Below, piece by piece: positions 9,393 to 17,626 of a DNA stretch of 64,000 nucleotides. The DNA is from Ancylobacter tetraedralis. Lineage in GTDB: Bacteria; Pseudomonadota; Alphaproteobacteria; Rhizobiales; Xanthobacteraceae. The notes under the pieces are model-generated. The model worked only from the letters and a program-made list of their open reading frames with translations. It was not told the DNA's origin and searched no databases. A program made the position numbers and the translations under genes. Location of the stretch: contig NZ_JACICD010000001.1 in the NCBI RefSeq assembly GCF_014195655.1, positions 534,682-598,681 of the forward strand. Direction: 5' to 3'. The stretch's first letter is position 1. Each line of letters starts with the position of its first letter.

Positions 9393-10355
9393 ATGCGTAA
9401 TCCTGTTGTCGATAATAGCATCTATTACGAGCGTGGCCCTGTCGGTGTCCTTCTCATCCATGGTCTGACCGGTACGCCGGTCGAGATGCGCGATACGGCC
9501 CGCCGGCTGGCGGCAGGTGGCCACACGGTTCTGTGCTGTCAGTTGGCGGGCCATTGCGGCACCGAGCAGGACCTGGTCGCCACGAATTTCGAGGATTGGT
9601 ACGAGAGCGCGGTGAAGGGCATCGAGCGGCTGGAAAAGCACTGCTCGCAGATTCTCGTCGGCGGTCTGTCCATGGGTGCGGTTCTGTCCGCTCTGGTCGC
9701 CGCCCGCCAGCCCAAGCGGGTGCATGGCGTCATCATGCTGGCGCCGACGCTGACCTATGACGGCTGGTCGATCCCCAAATACAGCTTCCTTCTGCGTATC
9801 GCCATGCAGACGCCGCTCGGGCGCTTCTACCGCTTCGAGGAGCGTGAGCCCTTCGGGCTCAAGGACGAGCGTGCGCGGGCCATGGTCGCTTACGCGCTGA
9901 AATACGGCAATTCCGCCGAGTCGGGCTTGATTTCCAAGCCGGCGACATCCCTGCGCGAGCTTTGGCGCCTGACGGCCGCCCTGAAGCCGCTGCTGCCGCA
10001 GATCAACCAGCGCACGCTGGTCATCCAGGCGCGGCAGGACGACGTGGCGAGCCTCGGCAACATGGCCACGCTGCAGCGCGAACTGGGCGGGCTGGTCGAC
10101 ACCATGGTGCTGAATGACAGCTATCACATCATCACCGTCGACCAGCAGCGCCATCTGGTTGGCGAGCGGGTGCTGGAATTCGTCAACCGCTTCGCCCGTG
10201 GCGCTGCGAGCGAGGTGCCCTATACCGTCCCGGCGCGGGCGGTGGAAAAGGCGAATGGCGTGGTGTCGGTTGGACATGCGTTGCCCGATCCCGGCAGCCG
10301 GGTTGGGGGAATGAGTGCGGGTCTGGCGCCGGCGGGCGTTGCGCACGGCTCCTGA
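9393..10355 (+). CDS. alpha/beta hydrolase (carboxylesterase/S33-like), tandem copy 1
   Basis: A 320-residue serine hydrolase with the oxyanion-region LLIHGLTGTP, the nucleophile elbow GLSMG (Ser93), a candidate acid Asp216/217 in QARQDDVAS and His245 in SYHIIT. It is probably a soluble carboxylesterase or lysophospholipase-like enzyme; the substrate is unknown. AGGGGGG precedes the ATG. It is the upstream member of a tandem pair: the gene at 10672 encodes a protein with near-identical core (for example QTPLGR[FY]YRFEEREP and LAPTLTYDGWSIPKY). The last ~45 residues are low-complexity and diverged from the paralogue. Confidence 0.88.
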   Translation: MRNPVVDNSIYYERGPVGVLLIHGLTGTPVEMRDTARRLAAGGHTVLCCQLAGHCGTEQDLVATNFEDWYESAVKGIERLEKHCSQILVGGLSMGAVLSALVAARQPKRVHGVIMLAPTLTYDGWSIPKYSFLLRIAMQTPLGRFYRFEEREPFGLKDERARAMVAYALKYGNSAESGLISKPATSLRELWRLTAALKPLLPQINQRTLVIQARQDDVASLGNMATLQRELGGLVDTMVLNDSYHIITVDQQRHLVGERVLEFVNRFARGAASEVPYTVPARAVEKANGVVSVGHALPDPGSRVGGMSAGLAPAGVAHGS

Positions 10356-10369
10356 TGGCCGGCGCCGCC

Positions 10370-10429
10370 GGCTGCCTTCCTATTCCGTAACCGGACACTT
10401 CCCCTACGGTACGGAATAGGAAGGCAGCC
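10370..10429. repeat. 20-bp perfect inverted repeat between the tandem hydrolase genes
   Basis: The arms GGCTGCCTTCCTATTCCGTA (10370-10389) and its exact complement (10410-10429) enclose 20 bases. Allowing one bulged A, three more pairs form, leaving a 13-base loop. It lies 14 bp after the first hydrolase stop. There is no T-run on either side, so it could be an mRNA-stabilising hairpin, a Rho-independent stop of weak type, or the footprint of a mobile/REP-type element. Confidence 0.85.
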
Positions 10430-10671
10430 TGTGGACGTGAAGATAGGTACTGGATTACCTCTGTGGATGCCAGTATGACTGCGCCGATGGGTGTCATTCG
10501 CATTGGCCGGACGTCGTGCCTTCCAGATTTCGGTGAGAGGGGTGATCTCGCCGTCTGGGATGTGGAGTGAGAGGCCGCCCGCCTCGCGGTGCGGCTCCTA
10601 GCGGTGCGGGAACACTAGTTCCCGATCACGGCGAGCGTCAGCTTGCCGGAAGAGAATTGGTGGGGTGGGCA

Positions 10672-11655
10672 GTGCATAAACATACGAGTGATCATACGAT
10701 TTTCTATGAACGCGGTCCGGTCGGGGTTCTCCTCATTCACGGACTTGCGGGGACGCCGGTCGAAATGCGCGATACCGCGCGGCGGCTGGCCGCAGGCGGC
10801 CACACGGTGCTGTGCTGCCAGCTCGCGGGCCATTGCGGCACCGAGGAAGACCTCATCGCGACGACGTTCGAGGACTGGTATCAGAGCGCGATGCAGGGCA
10901 TCGAGCGGCTCGAGAAGCATTGTTCGCGCATCCTCGTCGGCGGGCTGTCCATGGGCGCGGTGCTCGCGGGGCTGGTGGCGGCCCGACAGCCCAAGCGCGT
11001 GCACGGCCTCATGATGCTGGCGCCGACACTGACCTATGATGGCTGGTCGATCCCGAAATACAGCTTCCTGCTGCGCATCGCGATGCAGACGCCACTCGGG
11101 CGCTATTACCGCTTCGAGGAGCGCGAGCCCTATGGGCTCAAGTGCGAGCGGGCCCGCGCGATGATCGCCTATGCCATGAAATTCGGCAATTCGAGCGAGG
11201 CGGGCCTGCTCTCCACACCGGCTCTGGCGGTGCGCGAACTCTGGCGTCTCACGGCGGCCCTCAAGCCGATGCTGCCGCAGGTCAAGCAGCGCACGCTGGT
11301 CATCCAGTCCCGCATCGATGATGTGGCGAGCCTCAAGAACATGATGACCCTGCAGCGCAAGCTGGGCGGTTTGGTCGACACGATGGTGCTCGACGACTGC
11401 TATCACGTCATCACGATCGACCATCAGCGCGACCTTGTCGGCGAGCGCTGCGTGGAGTTCGCCAACCGCTTCGCCCGGCAGATTGCCGGCGAAGCGCCGA
11501 TCGCCGTCCCCCTGCGGGCCGCCGAGAAGACCAGCCAAGCCCCGGCCGCGTTGCCGGAACAGGCGGGTCCCGGCAGCCGGCTGGCCACGTCAGGCGTCAT
11601 TCCCGCCGGCATCGCCACGGCCCAGGAACTCGGCATGCGGCTTATGAGCCTCTGA
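10672..11655 (+). CDS. alpha/beta hydrolase (carboxylesterase/S33-like), tandem copy 2
   Basis: A 327-residue paralogue of the preceding hydrolase, with the same GLSMG elbow (Ser93), QSRIDDVAS acid region and CYHVIT histidine (His245). I chose the GTG at 10672 because it places the start exactly ten residues before the shared [YF]YERGPVGVLLIHGL block, as in copy 1, and GGTGGGG lies just upstream. An upstream ATG at 10567 would add a non-conserved arginine-rich extension. The C-terminal ~45 residues are a variable, Ala/Pro-rich tail. The two genes arose by tandem duplication and have since diverged, mostly conservatively, which suggests both are kept functional. Confidence 0.86.
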   Translation: MHKHTSDHTIFYERGPVGVLLIHGLAGTPVEMRDTARRLAAGGHTVLCCQLAGHCGTEEDLIATTFEDWYQSAMQGIERLEKHCSRILVGGLSMGAVLAGLVAARQPKRVHGLMMLAPTLTYDGWSIPKYSFLLRIAMQTPLGRYYRFEEREPYGLKCERARAMIAYAMKFGNSSEAGLLSTPALAVRELWRLTAALKPMLPQVKQRTLVIQSRIDDVASLKNMMTLQRKLGGLVDTMVLDDCYHVITIDHQRDLVGERCVEFANRFARQIAGEAPIAVPLRAAEKTSQAPAALPEQAGPGSRLATSGVIPAGIATAQELGMRLMSL

Positions 11656-12443
11656 GCCTTCGCGGGGCCGCCCTTCCACGCGCAGCCCCGGCTTAGGTGA
11701 GCGGATCAAGGGCGGGCCTCGCGGTTGCCGGCACGTGCCGCCGCGCGGAATGTGAGCGACGCGGCACCATGCCCGTGAGCCGCCTCGGCGGTCTTCCGGC
11801 GACGATGGCGACTGGTAAAGGGAACCGGACCGCATCGAGCTCCATTGTGGAATGTGCGGCTCGTCCGGTGCCGTCGGCGTCAACGCCCTGCGGCATTGCC
11901 GGTGGCACCACCGGCAGGCGACCGTGCGGTACGTCGGCCCCCCGCCGGGATTGGCCGATCGGCTGGCACGCGCCGCGCGCCCGTTCCCGCAGGGATGCGA
12001 CCCCTCGCGCGCGCAGCATCGCACGGCTGGATCGGCGGGTCGCCGGCCGCCGCCGCTCGATCTTCTCACAAGCCTCCCCGCCGTCGCCTTTCCGCGTCCT
12101 CGTCGCTCCCTTTTGCGCGCTCTCGCCGCCGGCCTCATGCGAAGGGCAGGGCGCCCGCGCGCTCGTGGGTCGGCGTCCCCCAGCGGCGCGCCGCTGCCTG
12201 GCGGTCCGAAAGCGCCCTTGTCCCGGCTCGAACACAGTTCGTTAGCGAAAGAATCCATTTCTGGAGCGCTTCCAGACGAAAAGGGTCTGTGGCCGGAAAA
12301 TCTATCTTGTACGACAATGTCATCCTCTGTCACGCCTTGGGCATCGTGTTGGTATTCGCGATGCCGGAGCGGTCCGTGCGGAGGCTTAGGAGGTCGAAGC
12401 CGCAGCGCCGGATGGGCGCGGGGCCGGATACGTGAGCGCAACA
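11656..12443. other. gene-free interval of about 790 bp
   Basis: Several long open frames cross this stretch on both strands, but all are Arg/Pro/Ala-rich GC artefacts without conserved protein character. The 3' part (12235-12330) is AT-richer and likely contains the promoter of the DUF2147 gene; TTGT-ACG-ACAA at 12307-12317 is a short palindrome there. I cannot identify an RNA gene or mobile element. Confidence 0.5.
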
Positions 12444-12926
12444 ATGAAACGGATATGGCATCTACTTGGCGTCGTGCTGACCCTGCTCGGCGGCGTCGCT
12501 CCCGTCCTGGCGGATACGCCCGATGACATTCGCGGCGTGTGGATGACCGACGATTCGCAGGCGGCGGTGGAGTTGATGTCTTGCGGCAGCTCGGTCTGCG
12601 GAAGGATCGTCTGGCTCAAGACCCCCGTCATGGACGGGCAGCCGCTGCGCGACATGCGCAACCCGAATGCCGACGCGCGCAGCAGGCCCCTGTGCGGGCT
12701 GTCAATCATCGGTGGACTGCGCCCCAATGACGACCGCTTCGAGAATGGCTGGGTCTATGATCCCGTCTCCGGCGGGCGCTACCGGCTGAGCGCCGAGTTG
12801 AGATCCAGCGGGCGACTGGCCATTACCGGCTTCATCGGCGTCGAATCGCTCGGCCAGACGCGGGAATGGCGCCGCGCGCCCTCCAGCCTCGGGCGCTGCT
12901 CGGACCCGCAGACGCGCCAGAGCTGA
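12444..12926 (+). CDS. DUF2147 family exported protein
   Basis: A 160-residue protein. Residues 1-24 form a signal peptide (basic MKR, hydrophobic core, cleavage expected after VLA), so the mature form is periplasmic. The mature part has the DUF2147 pattern: an early GVWMT, a C-x4-C pair (SCGSSVCGRIVWL), LCGLSIIGGLRP and a GWVYDPVSGGRY segment. The family is widespread in proteobacteria and has no firm function. I take the ATG at 12444 as start; a GTG 12 bases upstream is in frame. It is monocistronic. Confidence 0.82.
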   Translation: MKRIWHLLGVVLTLLGGVAPVLADTPDDIRGVWMTDDSQAAVELMSCGSSVCGRIVWLKTPVMDGQPLRDMRNPNADARSRPLCGLSIIGGLRPNDDRFENGWVYDPVSGGRYRLSAELRSSGRLAITGFIGVESLGQTREWRRAPSSLGRCSDPQTRQS

Positions 12927-12982
12927 AGCCCGGCGCAACCTGAAGCGCGCGGCGCCAGACGTTGCGCGCGTCGTCCGCCGGC

Positions 12983-14773
12983 TCAGTCCAGCGGCTCGCC
13001 GGTGATTTCGCCGAGCCGCCGCGCCATCTCGTCGCTGTAGCGCTTCACCGCGTGAGCCTCGCTGAGCAGGCCGACGATCCGCCGCTCGGCATCGACAACC
13101 GCGAGAGCATCCGCCTCCACCCGTGAAAAGGTGGCCAGCGCATCGCGCAACGTCATGCCGGGGGCGAGCGTTTCGCCGGCATGGGTCAGCAGCGCGCGCA
13201 AGGTCGCGGGGGCATCGGCCTTGCCATCACTCTCCGCCTCGGCCTCGAACAGTGCGGTGGTGGAGACCATGCCGGCATAGAACCCGCTTTTCTCGCTGGC
13301 GACGAGATAGGGGGTGGAGCCCGGCGGATAGGCGCGGCACGCCTGCGCCAGCGGCGCATCGGCATCGACAAGGGGCACCTCGCGGCGCATCAGGCTGGAG
13401 ACGGTAAGTTCGCGTAGCCAGCCAACATCATGCGCGCCGCGGATGTTCTCGCCGCGCAGATGGAAGCGCCAGGTGGTGAAGGAGAAGCCGAACAGCCGGC
13501 GCGTGGTGAGCGAGGCGGTCGCGGCGGCGGCGAGCACCGCGAGCGTCAGCTTGAGGTCGCCGGTAATCTCCAGCGCCAGCAGCGTCATCGTCATCGGCCC
13601 GCCCACCACCGCCACCGCCAGGGCGCTCATGCCGATGAGAGCGTAGAAGGCATGCGAGGCCACGAGGCCGGGCAGCACGAGGTCCAGCCCCGCGCCATAG
13701 GCCCGCCCGGCCAGCACGCCCATCAGCAGCGAGGCGAAGAACAGGCCGCCGCGAAAGCCGGAGCCGATGGAAACCGATGAGGCCACCACCTTGGCGACCA
13801 GCAGCAACCCGAGCACCGTGAACGAATCGCCCGAGACAATGAAATGATAGACCGCGCCGTGACCGGCCGAGAGCACCGCCGGGTTCCACAGCGCCAGCGC
13901 GCCGACGATCAGACCACCGACGGCCGGCCTCAAGACCTGGGGCAGGGCCGAGCGGCGGAAACCACTTTCCACCAGCGTGACGCCGCGCATGACCGCGATG
14001 CCGACCAGCGCGCAGACGAGGCCAAGCAGCAGCACCGCCGGCCAGTCGCCCAGTGTCGGCGGATCGAGGGCCGGCAGCACGGGCACGGGCGTGGGTTGCA
14101 GGATCTGCCGGGTAAGCGAGGCGGTGAAGCTCGCCGTCATCATCGGCACGAAGGCGGGAATGGCATAGGTGCCGAGCACCAGCTCGAAGCCGTAAAAAGC
14201 GCCCATCAGCGGCGCGTTGAAGGCGGCGCCGATGGCCGCGCCCGCGCCGCAGCCGACCAACAGGCGCAGATCGGCGCGCCGCAGCCGCACCGCCTGGCCG
14301 ATCCGCGAGGCCGCGCCGCTCGCGGCCTGCGTATAGCCCGCCTCCAGCCCGACCGAGGCGCCGACGCCGCTCGAGAACATCGTCTGCACCGCGACGATGG
14401 CGCTGTCCTTCAGCGACATGCGCCCGCCATGCAGCGCGTTGGCCTCGATCGGATCGACCGGCGGAGCGGTGGCCCGGCGCGTCGCCAGCCAGGAGCCGAC
14501 GCCGAAGACGAGGCCGCCGAGCGTGGGTCCGAGCAGCAGCAGCGCCGGCGCCATGCCGGATGTGATGGACAGATGCGCGTCGAGCGGGATGCGGAAGATG
14601 AACTCGTGCATCGCCTGCGTCGCCGCGTTCATCACGACGACCGCCAAACCCGCGGCAACGCCGACCAGCGCCGCCAGCAGCACAATGCCGATCTCGCTCG
14701 CGCGAATGAGCTGCCGCAGCGACCGCATCTCGGTCTCAGGCGTGGATGATGCCGGATCGGAAGCCACTGTCAC
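12983..14773 (-). CDS. ClC-family chloride channel/antiporter with CBS domain region
   Basis: A 596-residue protein with an N-terminal ClC membrane domain (about residues 25-430) and a soluble C-terminal region (about 465-590) resembling a CBS pair. The ClC selectivity motifs are modified: GSGIP reads SSGVG, GREGP reads GLEAG (the gating glutamate is kept) and GIFAP reads GLFFAS (proline lost). This divergent subgroup is common in proteobacteria. The protein probably moves chloride or another small anion across the inner membrane; channel versus H+ exchanger cannot be decided. It is monocistronic, divergent from the sulfide operon. Confidence 0.85.
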   Translation of the reverse strand: MTVASDPASSTPETEMRSLRQLIRASEIGIVLLAALVGVAAGLAVVVMNAATQAMHEFIFRIPLDAHLSITSGMAPALLLLGPTLGGLVFGVGSWLATRRATAPPVDPIEANALHGGRMSLKDSAIVAVQTMFSSGVGASVGLEAGYTQAASGAASRIGQAVRLRRADLRLLVGCGAGAAIGAAFNAPLMGAFYGFELVLGTYAIPAFVPMMTASFTASLTRQILQPTPVPVLPALDPPTLGDWPAVLLLGLVCALVGIAVMRGVTLVESGFRRSALPQVLRPAVGGLIVGALALWNPAVLSAGHGAVYHFIVSGDSFTVLGLLLVAKVVASSVSIGSGFRGGLFFASLLMGVLAGRAYGAGLDLVLPGLVASHAFYALIGMSALAVAVVGGPMTMTLLALEITGDLKLTLAVLAAAATASLTTRRLFGFSFTTWRFHLRGENIRGAHDVGWLRELTVSSLMRREVPLVDADAPLAQACRAYPPGSTPYLVASEKSGFYAGMVSTTALFEAEAESDGKADAPATLRALLTHAGETLAPGMTLRDALATFSRVEADALAVVDAERRIVGLLSEAHAVKRYSDEMARRLGEITGEPLD

Positions 14774-15079
14774 TCGCCAAACCCTGCCGTGCCGACATCT
14801 GCCGTGCCGATATCGGCCGCGTCTCCGCGAATATCGCCACCCGGGAGCCCATCCGGCGAAGAACCCCTCACGATAGGCTCTAATTCATTTCAGGCGCCCG
14901 GGAAATCGCCGGATCCGCAGTGACGGGATACCCGCGGCCTCCTCGGCTGCCGGTCCGTCGAGCGAGGGCAGCATGGATGCGTATTTATACTTGCATAAAA
15001 ATAGTTGCAATAAAATGCAATCGTTTTATCCAAGAGACGACAGGAACATCCCTGCCGGCCCCGTTGGAGGGTGAAGCCC
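14774..15079. promoter_or_regulatory. control region of the sulfide-detoxification operon with AT-rich BigR-type operator
   Basis: About 300 bp between divergent genes. Around 14980-15030 a strikingly AT-rich patch contains TTGCAT (14991-14996), TTGCAA (15005-15010) and ATGCAA (15015-15020), giving overlapping direct and inverted TTGCA half-sites. AT-rich palindromes overlapping the promoter are what BigR-type ArsR repressors bind in other bacteria; the BigR gene lies in this operon. Binding is inferred. Confidence 0.55.
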
Positions 15080-15298
15080 ATGAACCACAATATCGGACGC
15101 ACCGACCGTGCCCTGCGCGTCGTCGTCGGTCTCGCGCTGCTCTCACTGCTGGTCGTGGTCGAGGGCGATCTGCGCTGGCTGGGGCTCATCGGCCTCGTGC
15201 CTTTGCTCACGGCGCTGGTCGGCAACTGCCCGCTCTATTCGATGCTCGGCGTCTCGACCTGCCCGCGTCGTGCGGGCAAGCTCGACCGGCGCTCGTGA
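15080..15298 (+). CDS. DUF2892 inner-membrane protein (YgaP-like membrane domain)
   Basis: A 72-residue protein with the DUF2892 pattern: NIGRTDRALRVVVGLALL, a second hydrophobic segment, then NCPLYSMLGVSTCP. Two membrane helices are likely. Family members accompany sulfide and persulfide metabolism genes, as here. GGAGG nine bases upstream supports the ATG at 15080. The conserved NCPLY and TCP cysteines may handle sulfane sulfur, but that is inference. Confidence 0.85.
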   Translation: MNHNIGRTDRALRVVVGLALLSLLVVVEGDLRWLGLIGLVPLLTALVGNCPLYSMLGVSTCPRRAGKLDRRS

Positions 15299-15326
15299 TA
15301 CCCCGACGCGGCGAGGCCCCGGCATC

Positions 15327-16208
15327 ATGAGCCAGAAACCCGAGGTGACCGGGTTCTTCGATCCGCGCACCTCGTCGATCCAGTATGTCGTGGCCGATCC
15401 GGCGGCGCGGCGCTGCGCCATCGTCGATCCGGTGCATGATTTCGATGAGAAATCGGGCCAGACCGCTACCGCCAGCGCGGACCGCCTGCTCGCCTTCATC
15501 GCGGACAAGGGGTACGCGGTCGAGTGGATCCTCGATACCCACCCCCATGCCGACCACTTCTCGGCCGCGCACTACCTAAAGGCCCGGACCGGCGCGCCGA
15601 CGGCGATCGGCGAGCGGGTGAAGGACGTGCAGGAATTGTGGAAGGGCTTCTATAACTGGCCGGATTTCCCCGCCGACGGCTCGCAATGGGACCGGCTCTT
15701 CACGGAGGGCGAGCGCTTCGCGGTGGGCGGGATCGACGCGCGCGTGATGTTCTCCCCCGGGCACACGCTGGCCTCCATCACCTATGTGATCGGCGATGCG
15801 GCCTTCGTGCACGACACGCTGTTCATGCCCGATAGCGGCACCGCGCGGGCGGATTTTCCCGGCGGCAGCGCGACCACGTTGTGGGCGTCGATCCAGCGCA
15901 TCCTGGCGCTGCCGGACGAGACGCGGCTGTTCACCGGCCATGATTACCAGCCGGATGGCCGCGCCCCGGCCTGGGAATCCACCGTGGCGGCGCAGAAGGC
16001 GGAGAACATCCACCTCACGCGGTGCCGCACGGGGGCGGAATTCGTCGCCCTGCGCGAGGCGCGCGACCGCAGCCTGCCCATGCCCCGGCTCATCCTGCAA
16101 TCGCTGCAGATCAACACCAATGGCGGGCGGCTGCCGCTGCCGGAATCGAATGGGGTGCGCTATCTCAAGATCCCGCTCGACCTGCTCACCAATACCGCCT
16201 GGGATTGA
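15327..16208 (+). CDS. blh: persulfide dioxygenase-type metallo-beta-lactamase hydrolase (Blh/ETHE1-like)
   Basis: A 293-residue MBL-fold enzyme with the metal-binding motif THPHADH (about residues 71-77), the downstream SPGHT histidine, the D in DTLFMPDSGTARADF and the final FTGHDY histidine. This set and the length match the Blh/ETHE1 group, which oxidises glutathione persulfide to sulfite with a mononuclear iron. It sits between DUF2892 and bigR, the same arrangement as the BigR regulon of Xylella and Agrobacterium, where it protects against sulfide. The rhodanese domain found fused in some Blh proteins is absent. Confidence 0.88.
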   Translation: MSQKPEVTGFFDPRTSSIQYVVADPAARRCAIVDPVHDFDEKSGQTATASADRLLAFIADKGYAVEWILDTHPHADHFSAAHYLKARTGAPTAIGERVKDVQELWKGFYNWPDFPADGSQWDRLFTEGERFAVGGIDARVMFSPGHTLASITYVIGDAAFVHDTLFMPDSGTARADFPGGSATTLWASIQRILALPDETRLFTGHDYQPDGRAPAWESTVAAQKAENIHLTRCRTGAEFVALREARDRSLPMPRLILQSLQINTNGGRLPLPESNGVRYLKIPLDLLTNTAWD

Positions 16209-16212
16209 GACC

Positions 16213-16569
16213 ATGCCCGACGCGCTGAACCCGGAAGCCGCGCAGATGAAGGCGCGGGTTGATGAGGCCTCCGCCTTCCTCAAGAAGCTGGCCAATCCCG
16301 ACCGTCTGCTGGTGGCCTGCGCGCTGGTGGACGGGGAGCGCTCGGTGCGCGAGCTGGAGGATCTGCTCGGCATCCGCCAGCCCGGCCTGTCGCAGCAACT
16401 CGCCGGCCTGCGCGTCGCGGGGCTGATCACCGGGCGCAAGGAGGGCAAGCAGGTGTTCTACCGTCTCGCCGATCCCCGCGTCGAAACCTTCATCACCACC
16501 CTGCACGGGCTGTTCTGCGCGCCGGCGACACGCGGTGCCGGCGGGGCCGAGAACGAGGTATCGCCATGA
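16213..16569 (+). CDS. bigR: ArsR-family sulfide/persulfide sensor repressor
   Basis: A 118-residue winged-helix repressor (DLLGIRQPGLSQQLAGLRVAGLI is the recognition region, quoted only in part as its core GLSQQLAGLR). Two cysteines, Cys36 in LLVACALV and Cys102 in GLFCAP, are 66 residues apart, the spacing of the redox pair in BigR/SqrR-type sensors, where persulfide formation releases DNA. No metal-site cysteine pair of classical ArsR is present. The start follows the blh stop by four bases and the stop overlaps the next gene by ATGA. Confidence 0.9.
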   Translation: MPDALNPEAAQMKARVDEASAFLKKLANPDRLLVACALVDGERSVRELEDLLGIRQPGLSQQLAGLRVAGLITGRKEGKQVFYRLADPRVETFITTLHGLFCAPATRGAGGAENEVSP

Positions 16570-17024
16570 CAGGCTTCACGTCGACGATTTTTCCGCTGAC
16601 CGACTTCACGCCCGTCGCCTCCTTCCTGGGCGGCGCGCTCATCGGCCTCAGCGCCGTGCTGCTGCTGCTGGTCGAAGGGCGCATTGCCGGCATCAGCGGC
16701 ATTGCGAGCCGGTTGCTGCCGCCCTACCGGGAGGGTGGCTTTGCCGGACGGCTGGCCTTCATCGCCGGCCTCATCGCCGCGCCCTTCGTGGCCGGTGCCG
16801 TGACGGGCGCGCCGGTTGTGCAGACGGTCTCCTCCAACCTCCTCCTCATGCTTGCGGCGGGGCTGCTGGTCGGCTTCGGCGCGGTATGGGGCGGAGGCTG
16901 CACCTCCGGCCATGGCGTGTGCGGCATGGCGCGCCTGTCGCCCCGCTCGTTCGTTGCGACCGGCGTTTTCATGACGGCCGGCTTTCTCACCGTCTTCCTC
17001 GTGCGTCACGTGATCGGAGGCTGA
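16566..17024 (+). CDS. YeeE/YedE-family sulfur transporter, first half-protein
   Basis: A 152-residue membrane protein with four likely helices and the YeeE/YedE (DUF395) signature GGGCTSGHGVCGMARLSPRS, holding cysteines thought to relay thiosulfate or sulfane sulfur. It overlaps bigR by ATGA and is followed three bases later by the second half. Together the pair equals one full-length YeeE/YedE transporter, as for PmpAB-type split proteins. Expected role: movement of thiosulfate or related sulfur species during sulfide detoxification. Confidence 0.88.
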   Translation: MTGFTSTIFPLTDFTPVASFLGGALIGLSAVLLLLVEGRIAGISGIASRLLPPYREGGFAGRLAFIAGLIAAPFVAGAVTGAPVVQTVSSNLLLMLAAGLLVGFGAVWGGGCTSGHGVCGMARLSPRSFVATGVFMTAGFLTVFLVRHVIGG

Positions 17025-17027
17025 GCC

Positions 17028-17444
17028 ATGTCGGTTCTGGTCAATCTCGCTCTCGGCCTGCTGTTCGGCCTCGGCCTTGTCCTTTCCGGCATGAGCGATC
17101 CGGCCAAGGTGCTGAATTTCCTCGATCTCGCCGGCAGCTTCGATCCCTCGCTCGCCTTCGTCATGGGCGGGGCGGTGCTGGTCGCCTTCATCGGCTTCCG
17201 CCTGACGCTGCGGCGCGAGCGGCCCGTGCTGGCGCCGCGCTTCCAGCTGCCGACCCGGCGCGACATCGATGCGCGGCTGATCCTCGGGCCGGCGCTGTTC
17301 GGCATCGGCTGGGGGCTGGGTGGTTTCTGCCCCGGCCCGGCCTTCACCGCGCTCGGTCTCGGGGCGAGCGGCACGCTGGTCTTCGTCCCCGCCATGCTCG
17401 CCGGCATGTGGGCGGCGCGGGCGCTGGCCGAGCGCCGGGCCTGA
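17028..17444 (+). CDS. YeeE/YedE-family sulfur transporter, second half-protein (DUF6691-like)
   Basis: A 138-residue membrane protein starting three bases after the first half. It shows GLVLSGMSDPAKVLNFLD near the N-terminus (core SGMSDPAKV) and GWGLGGFCPGPAF in the C-terminal half, which are the counterpart motifs of split YeeE/YedE transporters. It ends the sulfide operon; about 180 bp later the cytochrome bd cluster begins on the same strand. Confidence 0.87.
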   Translation: MSVLVNLALGLLFGLGLVLSGMSDPAKVLNFLDLAGSFDPSLAFVMGGAVLVAFIGFRLTLRRERPVLAPRFQLPTRRDIDARLILGPALFGIGWGLGGFCPGPAFTALGLGASGTLVFVPAMLAGMWAARALAERRA

Positions 17445-17576
17445 AGGGCCGGCCTGAACAGCTGCCGCCAGCGCGGGAGCGGGGCGGGGTGGGACGATCC
17501 GTCCACCCCCGCGGTGACGAAATCGACAAATCGCGGATGGGCGGGAGTGCGAAAATGGAATACATGCTGGCCACTA

Positions 17577-17596
17577 ATTTCAGAAACTTCTGAAAT
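17577..17596. promoter_or_regulatory. 20-bp palindromic operator candidate before the GbsR-like gene
   Basis: ATTTCAGA-AACT-TCTGAAAT is a perfect inverted repeat with a 4-bp spacer, 30 bp before the regulator start and in the only AT-rich patch of the intergenic region. It is the obvious candidate for autoregulatory binding by the GbsR/MarR-type dimer that follows. Confidence 0.65.
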
Positions 17597-17626
17597 CACC
17601 GTACGAAACTCGTCGGGGCCAGCGCC

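Noticed and set aside
10370-10429. CRISPR or integron attC interpretation of the inverted repeat
   Set aside because: There is no array of repeats with spacers, and the arms lack attC core sites; one hairpin alone does not support either.
11590-12444. Minus-strand or plus-strand genes in the 790-bp gap after the second hydrolase
   Set aside because: Several mutually overlapping frames, all Arg/Pro/Ala-rich, none with conserved features or ribosome sites.
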